Shown here one piece after another: positions 22,437-35,484 of a stretch of DNA of 64,000 bases (positions are counted from its first letter, which is position 1; every line of letters starts with the position of its first letter). The translations under genes and the position numbers were made by a program. The DNA lies in the NCBI GenBank assembly GCA_026929865.2, contig CM049406.2, positions 28,807,001 through 28,871,000 on the forward strand, in the 5' to 3' direction. This stretch comes from Hyperoplus lanceolatus. Taxonomy: Eukaryota; Chordata; Actinopteri; Uranoscopiformes; Ammodytidae. The notes beneath the pieces were generated by a model that saw only the letters and a program-made list of their open reading frames with translations, was not told the DNA's origin and made no database searches.

Positions 22437-23459
22437 TTTAATTAGTCTCAAAAGGAGGCATAGTCCTCTTCGCATCAGACCCGGGGCCTATCCGAAAAGT
22501 CCAATCTCCTAACCTATAAGCCTCCTTTCCTATACCTTAACCCCTAAACGTCATCGGGGTTAAGGAGAGATGAAAGGTGCTTCCTATCGAACATAGGAAA
22601 GGACAGCGCTGTTTCAAATGAATTCGACTCCACTTTTCCTAACCGACGTCATTGCGTGACGGCGAGTATTGCTGACGTGAGTCACTAGCGTGAAACTACA
22701 CTATTCTCCGAAAATTGACTACAACAAGCGTTCGTTTGATCCATGCGTTCTTTTCATATTGATTTTAATCAGGTGGTCGCCAACAGAGTGAGAATCACTC
22801 CCATATATCCCAATTCACATGTGGAATAAAAAGAGGCTACACTTCTGTTGATGTTGAAATGAACTGCCCCCAGTAACTTCATTAAATGTGAAGTTGGTAT
22901 TTTATTTTCTTATGGTGTAAATTATGTGCTACGAAAATAACTATTATGATGTTGGTCTTTTATGAGTTCTTTATTATCTTAATGGGGGACAGGAGGGGGG
23001 TATTTTGTTTTAGCCGAGTTAAATCTTCCTCTCTTCTCTTCTCCTCTCCTCTCTTCTGTTTTACCTCTCGTTCGTATTCGTGTAGAGTCGGTAAACTCCG
23101 GCGGTGGCCTGTTGCTTTAAATCTTGCCGCCGTAAAGGATTATGGGATACCACTATCTCCTTTCCTTTCGCATAGGTTGGTCCAGAGTAACCTATGCTAA
23201 AGGAGGGTTAAAGGATGAATTTAGGCTCCTTTCCTATGCCTTTCCTAAGCATTTTGAGAATTCGGATCACCTATCCGCCGAGTACTTCCGGTTCATCTCG
23301 ATAGGAAAGGAAATTTCCTATGCAAAAAATACTTTTCGGATAGGCCCCCGGTTCGAATCAAACCCGTTCTCTGCATGTCATTCCCCTCTCTGCCCAATTT
23401 CATCTCGGTCTCTCTGAACTATCAAATAAAGTATTGAAAATGCCTTAAATAAAAAAAAA
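22437..23459 (+). mobile_element. tRNA-derived SINE split by a MITE
   Basis: The left part ends cgcatcagacccgg (to 22484). The right part begins with box B GGTTCGAATCA at 23350, followed by the body gttctctgcatgtcattccc and an A-rich tail near 23459. Together they form one SINE of the same type as 4712-4883, interrupted by the element at 22485-23347. Confidence 0.65.
22485..23347. mobile_element. MITE D inside the SINE
   Basis: The ends GGCCTATCCGAAAAGT and CTTTTCGGATAGGCC are inverted repeats, with CCGG on both sides (22481-22484, 23348-23351) as probable target duplication. There is no coding capacity; the blocks cctttcctat and ataggaaagg recur inside it. Confidence 0.85.
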
Positions 23460-24479
23460 CTAAAAATAGAAAAATAAAAAAGATACCGTTCAAGTAGTGT
23501 TATCAAGAGAAGTTAGATCAGGTCTGGTGAGAGAACCTTGTGTATTTACCTCAACTGCCTCAGCCTTGCTACCATACTGTACAGTATACTTACAAGTGTT
23601 TTTTCTTATGGCCAGATCTCCAAGAAGCCACAAGATTAAAGTGACGCAACTACCTGGAAAAGCTTGGCCATCAGCCATTTTGGCCATAGCGTAAGAAAGG
23701 AGAGCGGTGTGCTAACAAATTTGAGTTTGGTAAGTGCCAAAGAGTGTTTGAATAGGCATCCATGCATCAAAGAGATAAAGGGAAGCTCCACTCATAAGTT
23801 TTCTGGCCACGAGTAGTACTGCTTAGTTTTGAACAGTTGTATTGTGCCTTCTGTGGCTCATAAGGATCTTTGTCAAGTCTGAGAACTTAATCCTAGTGAA
23901 GTCACAGAGAGCTCGAGCTCAGCTTGAGATTTGAATACACTGAGCTCACATTACAAACTGCGAGCATGGAGTTTGAATGACTTGGATGCTTACAAGCTAG
24001 ACAGAAGATAATAAAAATAGATGTGTACTAGCAATGGTATGATCCTCTGTTTTCGAAGCTTTACCTGTATCTAGGAACATAGGTCAGGAATCAGGATACC
24101 CGAGCCTCTGTTTCATTCATATCCAACACAGTATATTTGTGCATACATTTAAAAAGCTAGAGATTCACTGACACCTGATTGAAGAGAATAATTAATAAAA
24201 TGTCTTTCAAACATGCACTATTTGTTCAATAACACAGGAGAATGGCAAAGCGTGCAGACGCTCTTTTGATACACCATTTTACAAAGTGAGGAAGATCGAC
24301 ACACGCACGTCATGCCACCACAATAAAGGGTAGGACTGCTCTACATCAGAGTCAAGGTCATCGATTCAGCTGCATTATGGGTAGTCAAACATTTTCTTCC
24401 ATAAAGCAGCTGCAAAGACAGAGAGAGTGTATGGCCAGTTGTTGCTGCTTTTGAATTCCACTCAGATCAGTTCTTTATT
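23460..24479. other. No gene seen
   Basis: Unassigned; no domain, RNA or inverted repeat recognised. Confidence 0.4.
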
Positions 24480-24960
24480 ATCCCGCAAGTGAAATTAGAT
24501 TGACAGTAGCGGTAAAAACACAAACGCAAGACAGCGTGTAAACAACCTGACCAAAGTCCACTGGTTCCTTTTTTTTTTTTTTTCACATTTTATTAATGCA
24601 TTTTTCTTAATGACAGTACACACACATCAAATGGTCAAATCATATAATAAATAGCTTCTCTATTTTAAGACACAATTCAGTATATTTCTTTTTTAATAAA
24701 GTGCTTAGTGCTGCTTGAAAGTGCCGTCAAGATTTAGCACTGATTGAGTGCATTTATTGCACTAGATACATCGTAAAATGTGAATCTATTGCTCTTAACC
24801 CTGCAAGCAATAGATTCCCTCCAAGAGGGGATGGTCAGCGCTGGATACAATTGACCTTGTTTTCTTCACAATCTGTCTATTCCAGTATGTCTGACAGGGA
24901 GAAATGTTGAGAGCCAATTATTTGGCCGGCTGTTTTCACTATACTGGATGGACAGTTTTT
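24480..24960 (-). pseudogene. Decayed LINE reverse-transcriptase C-terminal region
   Basis: On the minus strand the 24780-24950 region gives VKTAGQIIG, a segment resembling the post-thumb part of Rex1/L2-like LINE proteins, followed by damaged frame. The left side holds tttattatcccgcaagtgaaatta, similar to a common fish LINE 3' end. It is heavily mutated and the family call is tentative. Confidence 0.35.
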
Positions 24961-25865
24961 GTTCTGCACTGAAAGGTTACCATACCAGGAGATTAAACAA
25001 AAAGGTTCAAATAGACGCAATATCAACTTTGTTCGACTTGCTGCTGCGTCTCACACTGGGATCATGGCAAGCACAGACCCCCAACTGGTATCTGAGAATC
25101 ATAAGAAGCGGAAAAATATTTCAATGAAGGTAAAATGTTTTGAAACAACACCAAGCCTCTTCAGTCTATGTCCATAGTTTTGCAATACTTAATATATACG
25201 GTATGTACTGGATTTGTGTATTATATGTCTGACCCTTTCCTCCCTCATAAGCTACAACTTCCTCCATTCAGAAACCTGATGAGATTAGAGTACAGGTATT
25301 CTAATAATAATTGAAAATTTCTATTAAAAAAAGTGAACATTTCATATATTCTAGATGTAGTACACAAAGTGAATATGTCGGGCCTTTCTTCTGTCTTAAT
25401 TGTGATTATAAAAAAATCCAGTAGGCCTATCTAAAAAATACATAAATATTATTTAAAATCAATGAAAAAAGGATTTATAAAACAGAAATTTCCACTTTTT
25501 AAAAAATATGTTTATACTATATTCATTAACTTTATGTGGGGTGGAAAAATGAACTTTTCTTTGTTATTCTAGACACCAGTAGGTGCACAGCAGCAGCAGT
25601 CTGTGGTGTGTGGTGCAGGTTAATAAAGGATCAGAAGTAGCCAGTAGCTGCCAGCAGGGGAGCTACACCCTGCTGCCGTCCATTCAAAATGAAGAACCTC
25701 AGTATTGCCAAGCAGCAGGCCCTCGCTGTCTAAAATCACATTTACTGAGAAGATGTTAGCGATCTATGTTTTAAACTACCCAACGAATGCACACACTACT
25801 ACAACTCTGTTACTAGGCTGGGTGGTTTTTTGGAAATGATATTGGGCTATTGTATAGGATTGGCC
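24961..25865. other. No gene seen
   Basis: Unassigned AT-rich sequence. Confidence 0.4.
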
Positions 25866-25869
25866 ATCA

Positions 25870-26213
25870 GTTTGTTTAGGGAACAGGTGACAGAAATGCA
25901 AACCACATACTATTCCTTTTTATTATTCTACATACAACAGCTGATCATAAAAAGTATGTTGTAAGCATGCAGTAGGCATACAATTCTATTTTATCATAAC
26001 ACCATACACTTGCCTCTTGTTTGTATATCCGTCACTTTGCTGGTTGATTTCACACAGAGTCTCCTTCGATGTGACATAACTTCCTGTGTGCATTGGATTG
26101 TTGGTCAGAATTGCCAAAAATGCATACTGATTTCAACACTAAGGTATTGGGACATCCTAAATCGTTTTCTACCATACTAAATAGTAGGAACGTATGGGTA
26201 TTTGAAATGCAGC
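25870..26213. mobile_element. MITE B, copy 2 (diverged)
   Basis: It shares with 8407-8815 the order of blocks: catgcagtaggcatac, ttatcataacac, cttgcctcttg, ggattgttggtcagaattgcc and a right end near tgaaatgcagcc. The ends are eroded and no target duplication is obvious. Confidence 0.7.
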
Positions 26214-28318
26214 CTAGGTTTTTCTTTCTACATTGTTCCTCAAAGCTGATCCATTCCTTTTCATCCACCTAGAGAAGGAATGACAGAAAAAAAGAGTGTT
26301 GGGTCGAATTAATGAAGGGACGAGAAAACAAGTCAACAAGAAAGGATGACAAATTGAGAGAGAGAGAGAGAGAAGAGGCAGACTGGGCTGGCTGACATGC
26401 AAATATTCCCCAGAGGAAGTATGGCTGTCCCTAGTGATAGCGATCCAATCCCATCAATTGTGCGAGCGCATGAACAGAAGAGGACCGACATACAACACAA
26501 CTCGACAGTTTATCCTGTTGGGCAAAGAGAGAGAGAGCATACTGCTGCCACCATTCAGACGCAAACAAGGCCCAGACAAAAGGGATGGAGAAAATGTGCA
26601 ATACCATCTGTTAGCTCATGGCTCCTCCCGCTCATACTAATCATTGCTGTCGCACTCTTTTACAGGGAAGTATGTTGAGTGTTGTGGTGATTATGGACAA
26701 TTAATCAGTTTGTCAATTCAAAATGCCAGCTATTTTGTGCTAGCTCCTATAATGTGAGGGATTAAGTTATTTTGTCTGATGTGATTGTAAATTGATTTTC
26801 TTTTAGATTTGGACAGTTGGCCAAATAATTTGAAGACATCCTCTTGCTTTCTGGGTAATTGTGTTGGGCAATCCACTGATTTTGGTTTTTCTCAGCAGCT
26901 TGTTTCTTTTCCGATATTTTTCTCATATTGATATCCCAAGTATTGCTCACCATAGATAAGACGTATGGGAGTCAAAAGGTTAATGTTATCACCTGCAATT
27001 TTAATTATTTCAGCATTATTTCTGAAAGTTCATGTTGTTGTTTTTTAACATTTTCTTTACGGTGGAACAATTTAAATTATATGATGGGCTTTTGGCTGCT
27101 GTTTCATTCAGTATAACGATCAATTCAAAAAGTTAATTTTTTTTTTAGATTAGCTCAAAACTATGCACCACAACTGAACCATTGACAAAAAATTTTTTTA
27201 AAAAAGGTTTAAAGCTTTGTGATTGGACAAAAATTCAACTGGGGAGTCATGCTTATCTTCTCTACTCACATTTTATATAGACATTATTGTAACTTTGTTC
27301 ACATTATTTGTGCTTTAACTAACATGATTAGTTGCAATACAATACATTGGTTCAGTGCCATGTGAAGTGGCAACATGTTACAGTGAGGGTACCCCCCCCA
27401 ATACCTTTTTTGGGCCCCGGAAAGTCTAAGGCCGGCCCTGAACTGGATGGAATGTATTAAGATTGAAAACCTCCTTAACCACACCTATAAAATATGAAAC
27501 TATCCCCAAAAGGAACACAGTAAAACCCATGGATACCTTTTTGCACAGAAAGGTTTATGTTGTATACAGCTTACCATCCAAAACAACAGTATGACAGTTA
27601 GCACATTTTCTTTTTCTCAATTTCAATGCAAGTAATCTGTAATAGTGACAAATGTGCAAATAATTATAGGGGACACATGGAGTCAGTTGTTCATCTTCTG
27701 TTGGGCTTTTATGCTGAAAAAACAGAGCTATGCTTTCTTTAAGTATAGGCTACGGTGTAACTTCTCCTACATCCCCACACACGGCCAGACCACAGGTGCC
27801 TTCAGGGAAAGTTTGGAAAAGGACAAGATGATACATTTTATTTTTGGCTGAGATGTTTAAGAACTCCTGACCTACAGAGACAGAGTGGAGAGCGCTAAAT
27901 CTTACAAATGCTTGACTGCAAGGTACTGACCTCAGAGGTAAACCTGTCAAGGGGAGCTGATAACAACGTAAACAAACGGAAAAGTTCACTCAATTCACAC
28001 AGTGCAGAAGAAATACTGCTGCTCCTTCTGGTTCCTCCACTCATGTTCAAGTACAGTTAGAATGTATCCATGTATCACCTGCTGACTGTACAATGTATTT
28101 TAGAACCTGTACATAACAAACTCTTGTTCAACCATCATTTGGCTATATAACGACATGCTTTGTATTCCCTTCAGTTGGAAGATCTTAGTGTTTTCCCCTA
28201 TTAACCTTGAATTAGCAGCTGCCACTAAGTCACACATTGAAACTCGCATATTGATCAGCAAATCATTGATCACACAGCTTCTTCATGTGACAGTATCTCC
28301 TTTTCTTAGTGAACCAGC
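26214..28318. other. No gene seen; a hAT-like end at about 27385-27442
   Basis: Mostly unassigned. aaggccggccctg at 27429-27441, next to gggccccgg, resembles the right end of a fish hAT, but no left partner is present. A GA run sits at 26357-26372. Confidence 0.4.
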
Positions 28319-28326
28319 CATTAAGA

Positions 28327-28926
28327 CTAGCCTGGTCCAACCAGACCACCGTACTTCATTTCATTTGTACAGATGGTCTGGAAGTGCTGTAATTGGCAAA
28401 CGTTAACTCACTTGGAGGCGGGTGTCTGTCGAAGTTTAAAACTATTGGATCTGCCCAGTGCCACTCTGGATTAGCCAACCAATCGCATCACGTTTGGTCA
28501 TCACGTTTGTCATGAGCCGGCTTTTGATGGTGCCTTCCAGTTGGACAGGGAACTCGGAAATTTCCGACTTCACTACATATTGTAGTCTATGAATCTACCG
28601 GTACCTGGCAACAGTAACTTGTTAGAGCCTAACGTTTAGTTATTTGGACGAGAAAGGTTTTAGGCGTCCATACTTTCGCGAGCAGATGCACTGGAACACA
28701 GACAGGTCGGAACTCGGAACTACCAAGTCGGAAATCTCCTTCTTCCGAGTATAAAGCAACGCAGCATTCAACTGAAACTGGAGCGTTCTCAGCCACTCGC
28801 TCTGTTCGCTGATTGGCCGATCGTAGATTCTCCGGAGAATCTGGGAAATGCGCTGTACACCCAGACTGACTACTGAAGGGAAAATGAAATTTGGCCGGAA
28901 GTAGGCGGGCGGCCGGAGCCAGGCTA
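28327..28926. mobile_element. 600-bp hAT-like MITE with nested repeat
   Basis: Ends ctagcctggtcc and gagccaggcta; flanks CATTAAGA (28319-28326) and CATTAAGG (28927-28934), an 8-bp duplication with one change. A further inverted pair (aactcggaaatttccgac near 28551 and agtcggaaatctcc near 28724) lies inside it and may be a second, nested MITE. Confidence 0.75.
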
Positions 28927-29164
28927 CATTAAGGCAACACTTAATGTAAAATGTTTCTCTTCTTTCCAGTTTCTATGAAAAACCATCTAGCATGTTATTT
29001 AAATATGTGGTTCTGAGCAGATCCCTTCATGCATGTATCTAATGTAATCTATTTTGTGCTGCAATGGGGATGTTTGTCTTTGGTGCATTCTGCCCAGATT
29101 AATTTAAGATAATTAGACCATGTTAAAAGTTGCTTAAAACAGAATTTAGAATTCAGATTAAAAA

Positions 29165-29389
29165 AAGGTAAAACAATGTTAGATTGAGGGCCAATCAGAG
29201 CAGACATTTTTTTGTGGAAGGCGGGGCTTAAAGAGAAAAGCTCTAAAACAGAGCATTTCAGACAGAGGCTGAGAAGACGAGATTCAGCAATGGCAATGTC
29301 ATACATTCAAATGTTTGTTTGGACACTACACAATAAAAACTGTTTCTGGTAGAAATGTTGAACCTGAAAATTAGCATTATATGTGACCA
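29165..29389. mobile_element. TTAA family 2, copy 2 (left-truncated)
   Basis: It matches 21650-21863 in gcttaaagagaaaagctct, gagcatttcagacagagg and the right end attatatgtgacca followed by TTAA. The left end is missing. Confidence 0.7.
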
Positions 29390-29393
29390 TTAA

Positions 29394-30325
29394 AGTAAAG
29401 TCACACAGAGCTTTTAGTGTGGCTGTATACTCTTCTGACGTCTAAATACATTGTAATACACAATCCAGGGAAGTCTTATTTTGGATAATGGAAATATTTG
29501 ACAATGCCGTCTCTATATTGTGTTGGGTTTTCTCTAACAGATATTTACACACATTCTCAATATCGACTGACAGTCTCTATGAAATTTCACATAACAGCCT
29601 CTGTGTTGAATAGAACAACGCCAGAGTGGTTTACATGTTAGGGTTTGGTTTGGGAAAAAGGAAATGGCAAAGATAAAGTCAATGTCAGAGTGAATAATGA
29701 GTGGGAACAAAATGGCCTTTGAGTCTGAATATCAGGCTGTGTTTTTCCCCTCGGCCATGAGAAAAGATCACTTATCTGCAGCACCACATCGCTGCCCACC
29801 TTTATCAGTCTTTCAGAACACCCATGGCACACCAAATTTTACCCCAGTCTAAAAGAGCAATGTGTCTTGTCGAAGGGAAATAAAGTTCAGAATGACAAGC
29901 CAAAGCGACTAAGAGCTAAAGAATAAGTCGGAAAGAGAGAGAGGGGGGGGGTACTGGGGGGGAATAGGAAAGTGCGGTAGAGAAAAACAGAGAGAGATTG
30001 GCATGCAAGTACGTATTTGTCCATGGTCGGGCAGAGATGGGTGAATCGATAGGCTGATGGAGGGCTGACAGAATGACAGCCCACATGCCGATCGCTGAAG
30101 GACATCGAGGAAAAACAAGAGAGTTAGAGAGGGGTGGGGGGGGGGTAAAAATAAATAGTGTTAGCAAAGGCAGGAGAGAGTGAGTGAGAGAGGCTGACAG
30201 CTAGTAGTAATGAATGATAATTGTTCATCAAGTGGACGCGCTCAGTATGTGGGGGCGAACATTAGCCCCAGTCGTTTCTTCAGCCTTCTACACAGTTCTA
30301 CAAACACAGCCTGTCAGCACACACA

Positions 30326-30328
<3 letters not shown>
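29394..30328. other. No gene seen; G- and GA-rich tracts
   Basis: Unassigned. GA and G runs occur near 29934-29961 and 30136-30147. Confidence 0.4.

Positions 30329-30417
<89 letters not shown>
30329..30417. repeat. (CA)n microsatellite
   Basis: An 89-bp CA run; it generates His-Thr and Cys-Val pseudo-frames. Confidence 0.97.
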
Positions 30418-30419
<2 letters not shown>

Positions 30420-30910
30420 GTTGCCACATGAGCTGGCATCTACTGACAAATATGCATTCAGATATGTGCAATGGCCTACACATACTCACAAATAAACTCC
30501 ACAATGTAAATGTTCTCCTCTTTTTTAATGCTTGGTGACTTTAAACTGCCAGTTTAGATGTTGATTTCACAAAGTGACCAGAATACAAAATATTTTATCC
30601 TGGGACTTTAATTAGATCAACAGAAAATGAGGTAATTTTACTAATTGTTTCAAAGGAAACACGAATAATCGTGATGATAAAAGATATATTTTTTTTAATA
30701 AATAAGGCAGACACCTTGTTTTGAATACGTCTTGAGAATCTTGAGTACAAATGAATTTTATTTGGATTTTTCATCAATATAATGGTATGGCCACGTGCTA
30801 ATTTATGACAGACTTCCATTACTTTTCAATGTGCTTAGTAATGTCACTGTCACTGTGCATGTCATTAGCAATTTGGGTAAGGCTTTATATTAAGTAGACA
30901 CTCATCAGCG
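30418..30910. other. No gene seen
   Basis: Unassigned AT-rich sequence. Confidence 0.4.
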
Positions 30911-30914
30911 TTAA

Positions 30915-32085
30915 AGCTGCAGTTGAGTTTTTTTACTGTAATATTTGGCAAAAATGTCATAATAGCCATTCAGCTATATGTAGGTGAAGTGGTCTGAAAA
31001 TATTTTTTATCACTTTGCTCCCCCCTGCCTCTGTGTGCTGCCCCCCAAAATTGTTAATTTTGACCAATCAGAGCGAGGTCAGATTCTCCATTCTTATTGG
31101 CTGTAGGACCTTGGCAACAACATTGATGCGTCAGTTGCGTGAGCATTCACGACCCTAGCAGTCTGACACTAGCCTACTGTTTGGTACTAGGCTACTACGG
31201 CGGACAGCGAGTAGCAATGTCTTCACAAACAAACCCTCAATTTACCATTCCCAGGATACCAACAACTAACACCGCTAAGACAGCAAAAAAAACGAGGAAA
31301 GACGAATGTTGAAAAGTTAACTGCTGAAAGGGAGATGGAGAGAGCTCGAAAAAAAGTACACCTGCCATGTCTTCTTGCCCTATCACATCAAGACCTCTCC
31401 GACCGCGACCTCGTCCCCTTCCTCTGCCCCTAGGCTGCCTGCCGCTAGCAGCAGGACGTCCGCTGGCCCTATATAGCCCTCGTCCTGTGCTCAGTGTTGC
31501 CAACTCAAAGCGATTTTGTCGCTATATTTACTGACTTTTCAGCCCCCCTAGCGACTTTTTTTCAAAACAGCGACAAGCGACAAATCTAGCTTTTTTTTCT
31601 GGTGTTATTGGTGACTTTTTTCGCCAAAGCAAGTATCACCTCTTCTCAACGAGCAACGGGAGCACTGACACACAGCCCGCTCCTCGCGCAGCAACCCCGA
31701 GCAGCCCCTCCCAGCTGCGGTCAGAGCAGGAGCATAGATAGTAGGAGATACACACACACCTCTCCGCTCTGTTACAATTAGTTTGCTATCTTGCCTGGCT
31801 GTTACAGCTACTTTTGTTAGGCCTACCAGCACACTTACAATGATTTTAAGCTAACTAACATAAATGGTATGTCTGTGATTAAAATGTATGCTCAATATGT
31901 ACGTATGTAGTTATCATTACTAATGTTTAATCACCTCGGAATCGGACATGGTGTTTGTCTCCTGTCAATGTAACTGAATTCACATGAACGCGCATAGCTG
32001 TCGTTTGGAGGGAGGAGCTACAGCAGGTAGAGCGTTGGGAAAACAGCCGTTGGGATCCCAACGGCTAAAACTCTCAACTGCAGCC
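30915..32085. mobile_element. TTAA-flanked 1.17-kb element with nested repeat
   Basis: The ends AGCTGCAGTTGAGT and CTCAACTGCAGCC are inverted repeats, flanked by TTAA at 30911-30914 and 32086-32089. Its CpG-rich middle encodes no recognisable transposase. Starting at 31492, CAGTGTTGCCAACTC and the following gcgacttt-rich stretch look like the left end of a separate hAT-type repeat inserted within it; I find no matching right end. Confidence 0.82.
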
Positions 32086-32099
32086 TTAATTGATGCTTA

Positions 32100-32890
32100 A
32101 CTAATGCTCAGTTCATTCTGAGTTAATGTAGGACTCATGTAAGACTCATGGAGGACTCAGCCATGAATGAATGGTTACTCCATCAGTAACTAATCAGAAG
32201 TCAGTCTTAATTACAGACTGAGTCTTTAATGATAACTGCTTACCTAAGACATCTATTACAGATTAACACAGACATGTTTCTTAAAATGTATTAATACTAT
32301 TAATTAATTAATTAATTACCATCACTGAAAACTGTGAATTTGAAGTCCCCTACATTAATTAATAGTTATGTGTCCCGCTAAGTAAAGTCACAACATTATG
32401 ATATATTACCTAACGATGAACTAAGACGGTTTAAGAGCATTATTTCACTTTAATATATTAGCATGGAAAACCATGTCAATTAATGGTTAGTTAAGTGTCA
32501 TGTGCCCCGCTAAGTAAAGTCACAACATTATAATATTTTTGCAAATCATTACCTAAGGATTAACTCAGTCGGTTTAAGAGCATGATTCCTCTTTCAGACG
32601 GTGGTGACAAATCAGTACAAAACTGTTATAATATACAGGTCTGCATTCCCGTCGTGATTTAACATTATGCTACTATATTCACTTCATTGAAGACCATCAT
32701 TTGGGATTTTAACAGTTTTATTGTATTCAAAGTAGTTTCTACCTAAAACGTTAACAATTTCTGTTTAATGAACATACACAAAAAAGATACAATAATATCA
32801 AGCAATCTTCATTTACTAGCTTGAATGCTGCTAATCTGCAACTGCTGATTGATACACAATTGTGTTCCTGTCAACTTTCATCTTGCTGTA
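32100..32890. repeat. Unassigned AT-rich region with a local ~120-bp duplication
   Basis: Blocks ccgctaagtaaagtcacaac, tacctaa.gat.aact and cggtttaagagcat occur at about 32376-32450 and again at 32502-32583, a diverged tandem duplication. A TAAT run lies at about 32298-32318. TTTATT at 32713-32718 is a possible AATAAA signal for the minus-strand gene to the right. Confidence 0.6.
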
Positions 32891-32896
32891 GGCCTC

Positions 32897-32970
32897 TCAT
32901 TTGGCAGAGCCACCCTTGACAAGCCCAAGGACCTTGTAGTAACGCTCGATCAACTCTTCAGGAGATTTTA
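32897..32970 (-). CDS. Possible terminal coding exon of the coiled-coil gene
   Basis: On the minus strand a pyrimidine-rich acceptor (ttgttcctgtcgttcag) precedes a frame reading SPEELIERYYKVLG then LVKGGSAK and a TGA stop at 32897-32899. An AATAAA lies about 180 bp further on. The short, charged, clean frame and splice site look like a real last exon. I cannot connect it by phase to the exon block at 35.5-36.9 kb, so its ownership is inferred from strand and proximity. It could belong to another gene. Confidence 0.4.
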
Positions 32971-35480
32971 CTGAACGACAGGAACAAAAAGTGTGTGTAA
33001 ACATCATCAAAAAATGTATCACAAATTAACTTTTCAAACACTTATATCTAACTTTCCATAATAATTACTAGCACTATTCTGAAAGTCATTACAGAAGGGT
33101 TTGTTCATATGTTGTTAATTGTCTGATCAGTGATACAATTTCTTCTTAAAAACATGCTGAAAAGGCAACACAATTTTTGATAGTATTTTTTTATTTATAA
33201 AATGAAAAAAAAGTAACCTTTATCCATTTTCTGTTTTGTAAAAACGTTGAACACATATACGTTGTAAAAAAAGGAGAAAACAATTCTCACATAATTAGTT
33301 CGATATTGCCAAATTTGCATATTTATTCAAACATTTCTGAAAAAACTGGCAAAGTTTCATGATGATATCTATAAGCAGGGGTGTAAAGTAGCGAATTACA
33401 TTTACTCGCGTTCCTGTAATTGAGTAGTTTTTTGTGTACTTACTTTGAGTATGTTTATTTTGAAGTATTTTACTTCGCTACATTTTATATCACCTGCGTT
33501 ACTGAGTAAAAAAATAGATAGGGAAACGAGAGAAAAGAAATATCGCGGGGGGCTTTTATTTTTACGGCACAATACCGGAAACTAACACAGTGAATGATTG
33601 ACAGGAGGAGAGAACACATTGCGAATAAATGATAACAACAAACATTGCTTCCCTCTATCATTAAAACAAAATAATCCCAGTTTAACTATCATTGTACCGC
33701 ACGTGAAGACGTGAATGCTTTTAAATGCAGCAAACCTTTCATCCAGCCGTGCGATCGGCCCCTCCCTCACTTGTGGTTTAGCTTTCAGCTCAACAGTGCA
33801 GAGTAGGATGGAGACGGTACGTGTTGCCGGGAGCTTTGAAGAACTTCCAGAAGACGGCAGAAAGTCAGCCTTTGGTCGAGAAGAAAGGTAAAACTAATAG
33901 ACTAAAATAATGTGCAAGATATGTTACGCGCGGACACGCAAGTCAGATGACATGCGCGACCGTGAGAGAGAGAGAGAAAAAAAGGCATATTCGACCCAAC
34001 TGCACCTCAAAACATCACGACCTATTAGTTTACTCACTTTAAGTCGAATCCAAGTGGTCTAGGACCAAGCAATAAAGGAATAAAAAACACAGGAAGTTTA
34101 AAGCTCCTTGACTCTTGCCACCACAACAGTCATCAGTTAAGAACACTGTAGCCTACAATGCAACTTGTTTATCCAGCCAGCTCCATGAGAAAATATGCCC
34201 TCACCTTCCTGCTAGCAAAAGACGTGCCCTATCAACAACATTTGCAACGGTTTATTTTGATTTTGACACTTATTTTATTTAAATATTTAAAAATATGTTT
34301 TACTTATTTGCATTTTCCTTGTTTTCAGTTCAATTAGGATATGTTTAAAGTCCAAAGTCATGTTTCAAATGTTACATAAGTGCATGTTGCAGTTCTTAAA
34401 TCAATGAATAATTGCCTATAATAATTGTGATTACACAATGTCAATCAAAATAATCATGATTATAATTTTTGTCAAAATCGAGCAGCCTAACCTTGCAATG
34501 TCCATGGTTTAGATCAGTGGTTCTCGATTATTTTCTGTCATGCCCCCCCTAGGGCGCCCCCCCCCTAAATTGAAATACTTTTGAGAACCTGCTAATATTT
34601 ATTTATTTATCTGTACAAAACCACTGTATGAGTTTCTGGCGTGAGCATTCTGCATACAATCACCTTATTATCAAATTAGATAACAAAAATTAGCTGAGAT
34701 AACTTCTGCAGCAAAAAAAAAATTCAAAGTTCAGTTTATTAGCTCAATTTGTAACATTTAAACAAGTCTCAGCCTGTGTGAATCTCAGGACAGAGAAACA
34801 AGAGCAAATGATTCACTGAGGTTTGCATTTCATTAAAAACAAATTTAACTGTAATTAAAGTTAAGGTGGTGTTTTTATTAGTACAGGCCAATTTGCCTTC
34901 TGTGAAGCGATAACCAATAATTCAAGCTCTAGCCTATTTTTTAGGTGTCTGCTCGAAAATGACATACCCAAAATGAATAGAGTATATCTCTGCATCTACA
35001 AGGTCTATTTGAATAATTGTGGTGTCATTATGAAGGGAACACTTGTGAAATGTGTTCAGATGTGTAAGTATCAGTATTTATGTCACTGGCTCAGAGTCAA
35101 TTAAGTTTGCACACAAGCATAAATGACTGATTTAATTTCCGCCTAAAAAAAATCACACTTTTTCAATGAATATCTCTTTGAAATGATGCTGATGGGGCTA
35201 AAACTCTACATCTAAGCATAGCACAAGGTGTTACCATTATCCCTGCAAAGTTTGATCCTCATAAAGTGAAGCAGAGCAGAATTACAGAGGTTTTAGTACA
35301 GACTAGTCAGGCGGACTCTCCAAAATGGTCATTTGGCACATTTTGGCACACTTTGGCACTAGCTGTGCCATTTGAAGTTTTTGATGTACTGAACTATAGT
35401 CTTCACTTTTATGTCATTATCTGTGATCATCACATACATTTTCAAGAGCTTTTGACTTTTTTTTTTTATTTATTTTTTTT
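32971..35480. other. Apparent intron with hAT remnants
   Basis: This would be an intron if the exon at 32897-32970 belongs to the coiled-coil gene. It contains CAGGGGTGTAAAGTAGCG at 33379, typical of a fish hAT left end. At 33808-33887 is an open stretch starting METVRVAGSFEELPEDG that stops at a GT donor, with MCKICYARTRKSDDM shortly after, possibly a worn BED-finger exon of that transposon. cagtggttctcgatt at 34515 may be another hAT end. No complete element can be delimited. Confidence 0.4.
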
Positions 35481-35484
35481 TTTT

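Noticed and set aside
31237..31503. 88-residue Arg/Gly-rich minus-strand ORF as an RGG protein gene
   Set aside because: It lies wholly inside a TTAA transposon, and the RG repeat reflects a simple GC-rich tract.
32361..32590. Repeated blocks as a CRISPR-like or satellite array
   Set aside because: Only two diverged units with no regular spacers, in a eukaryotic genome.
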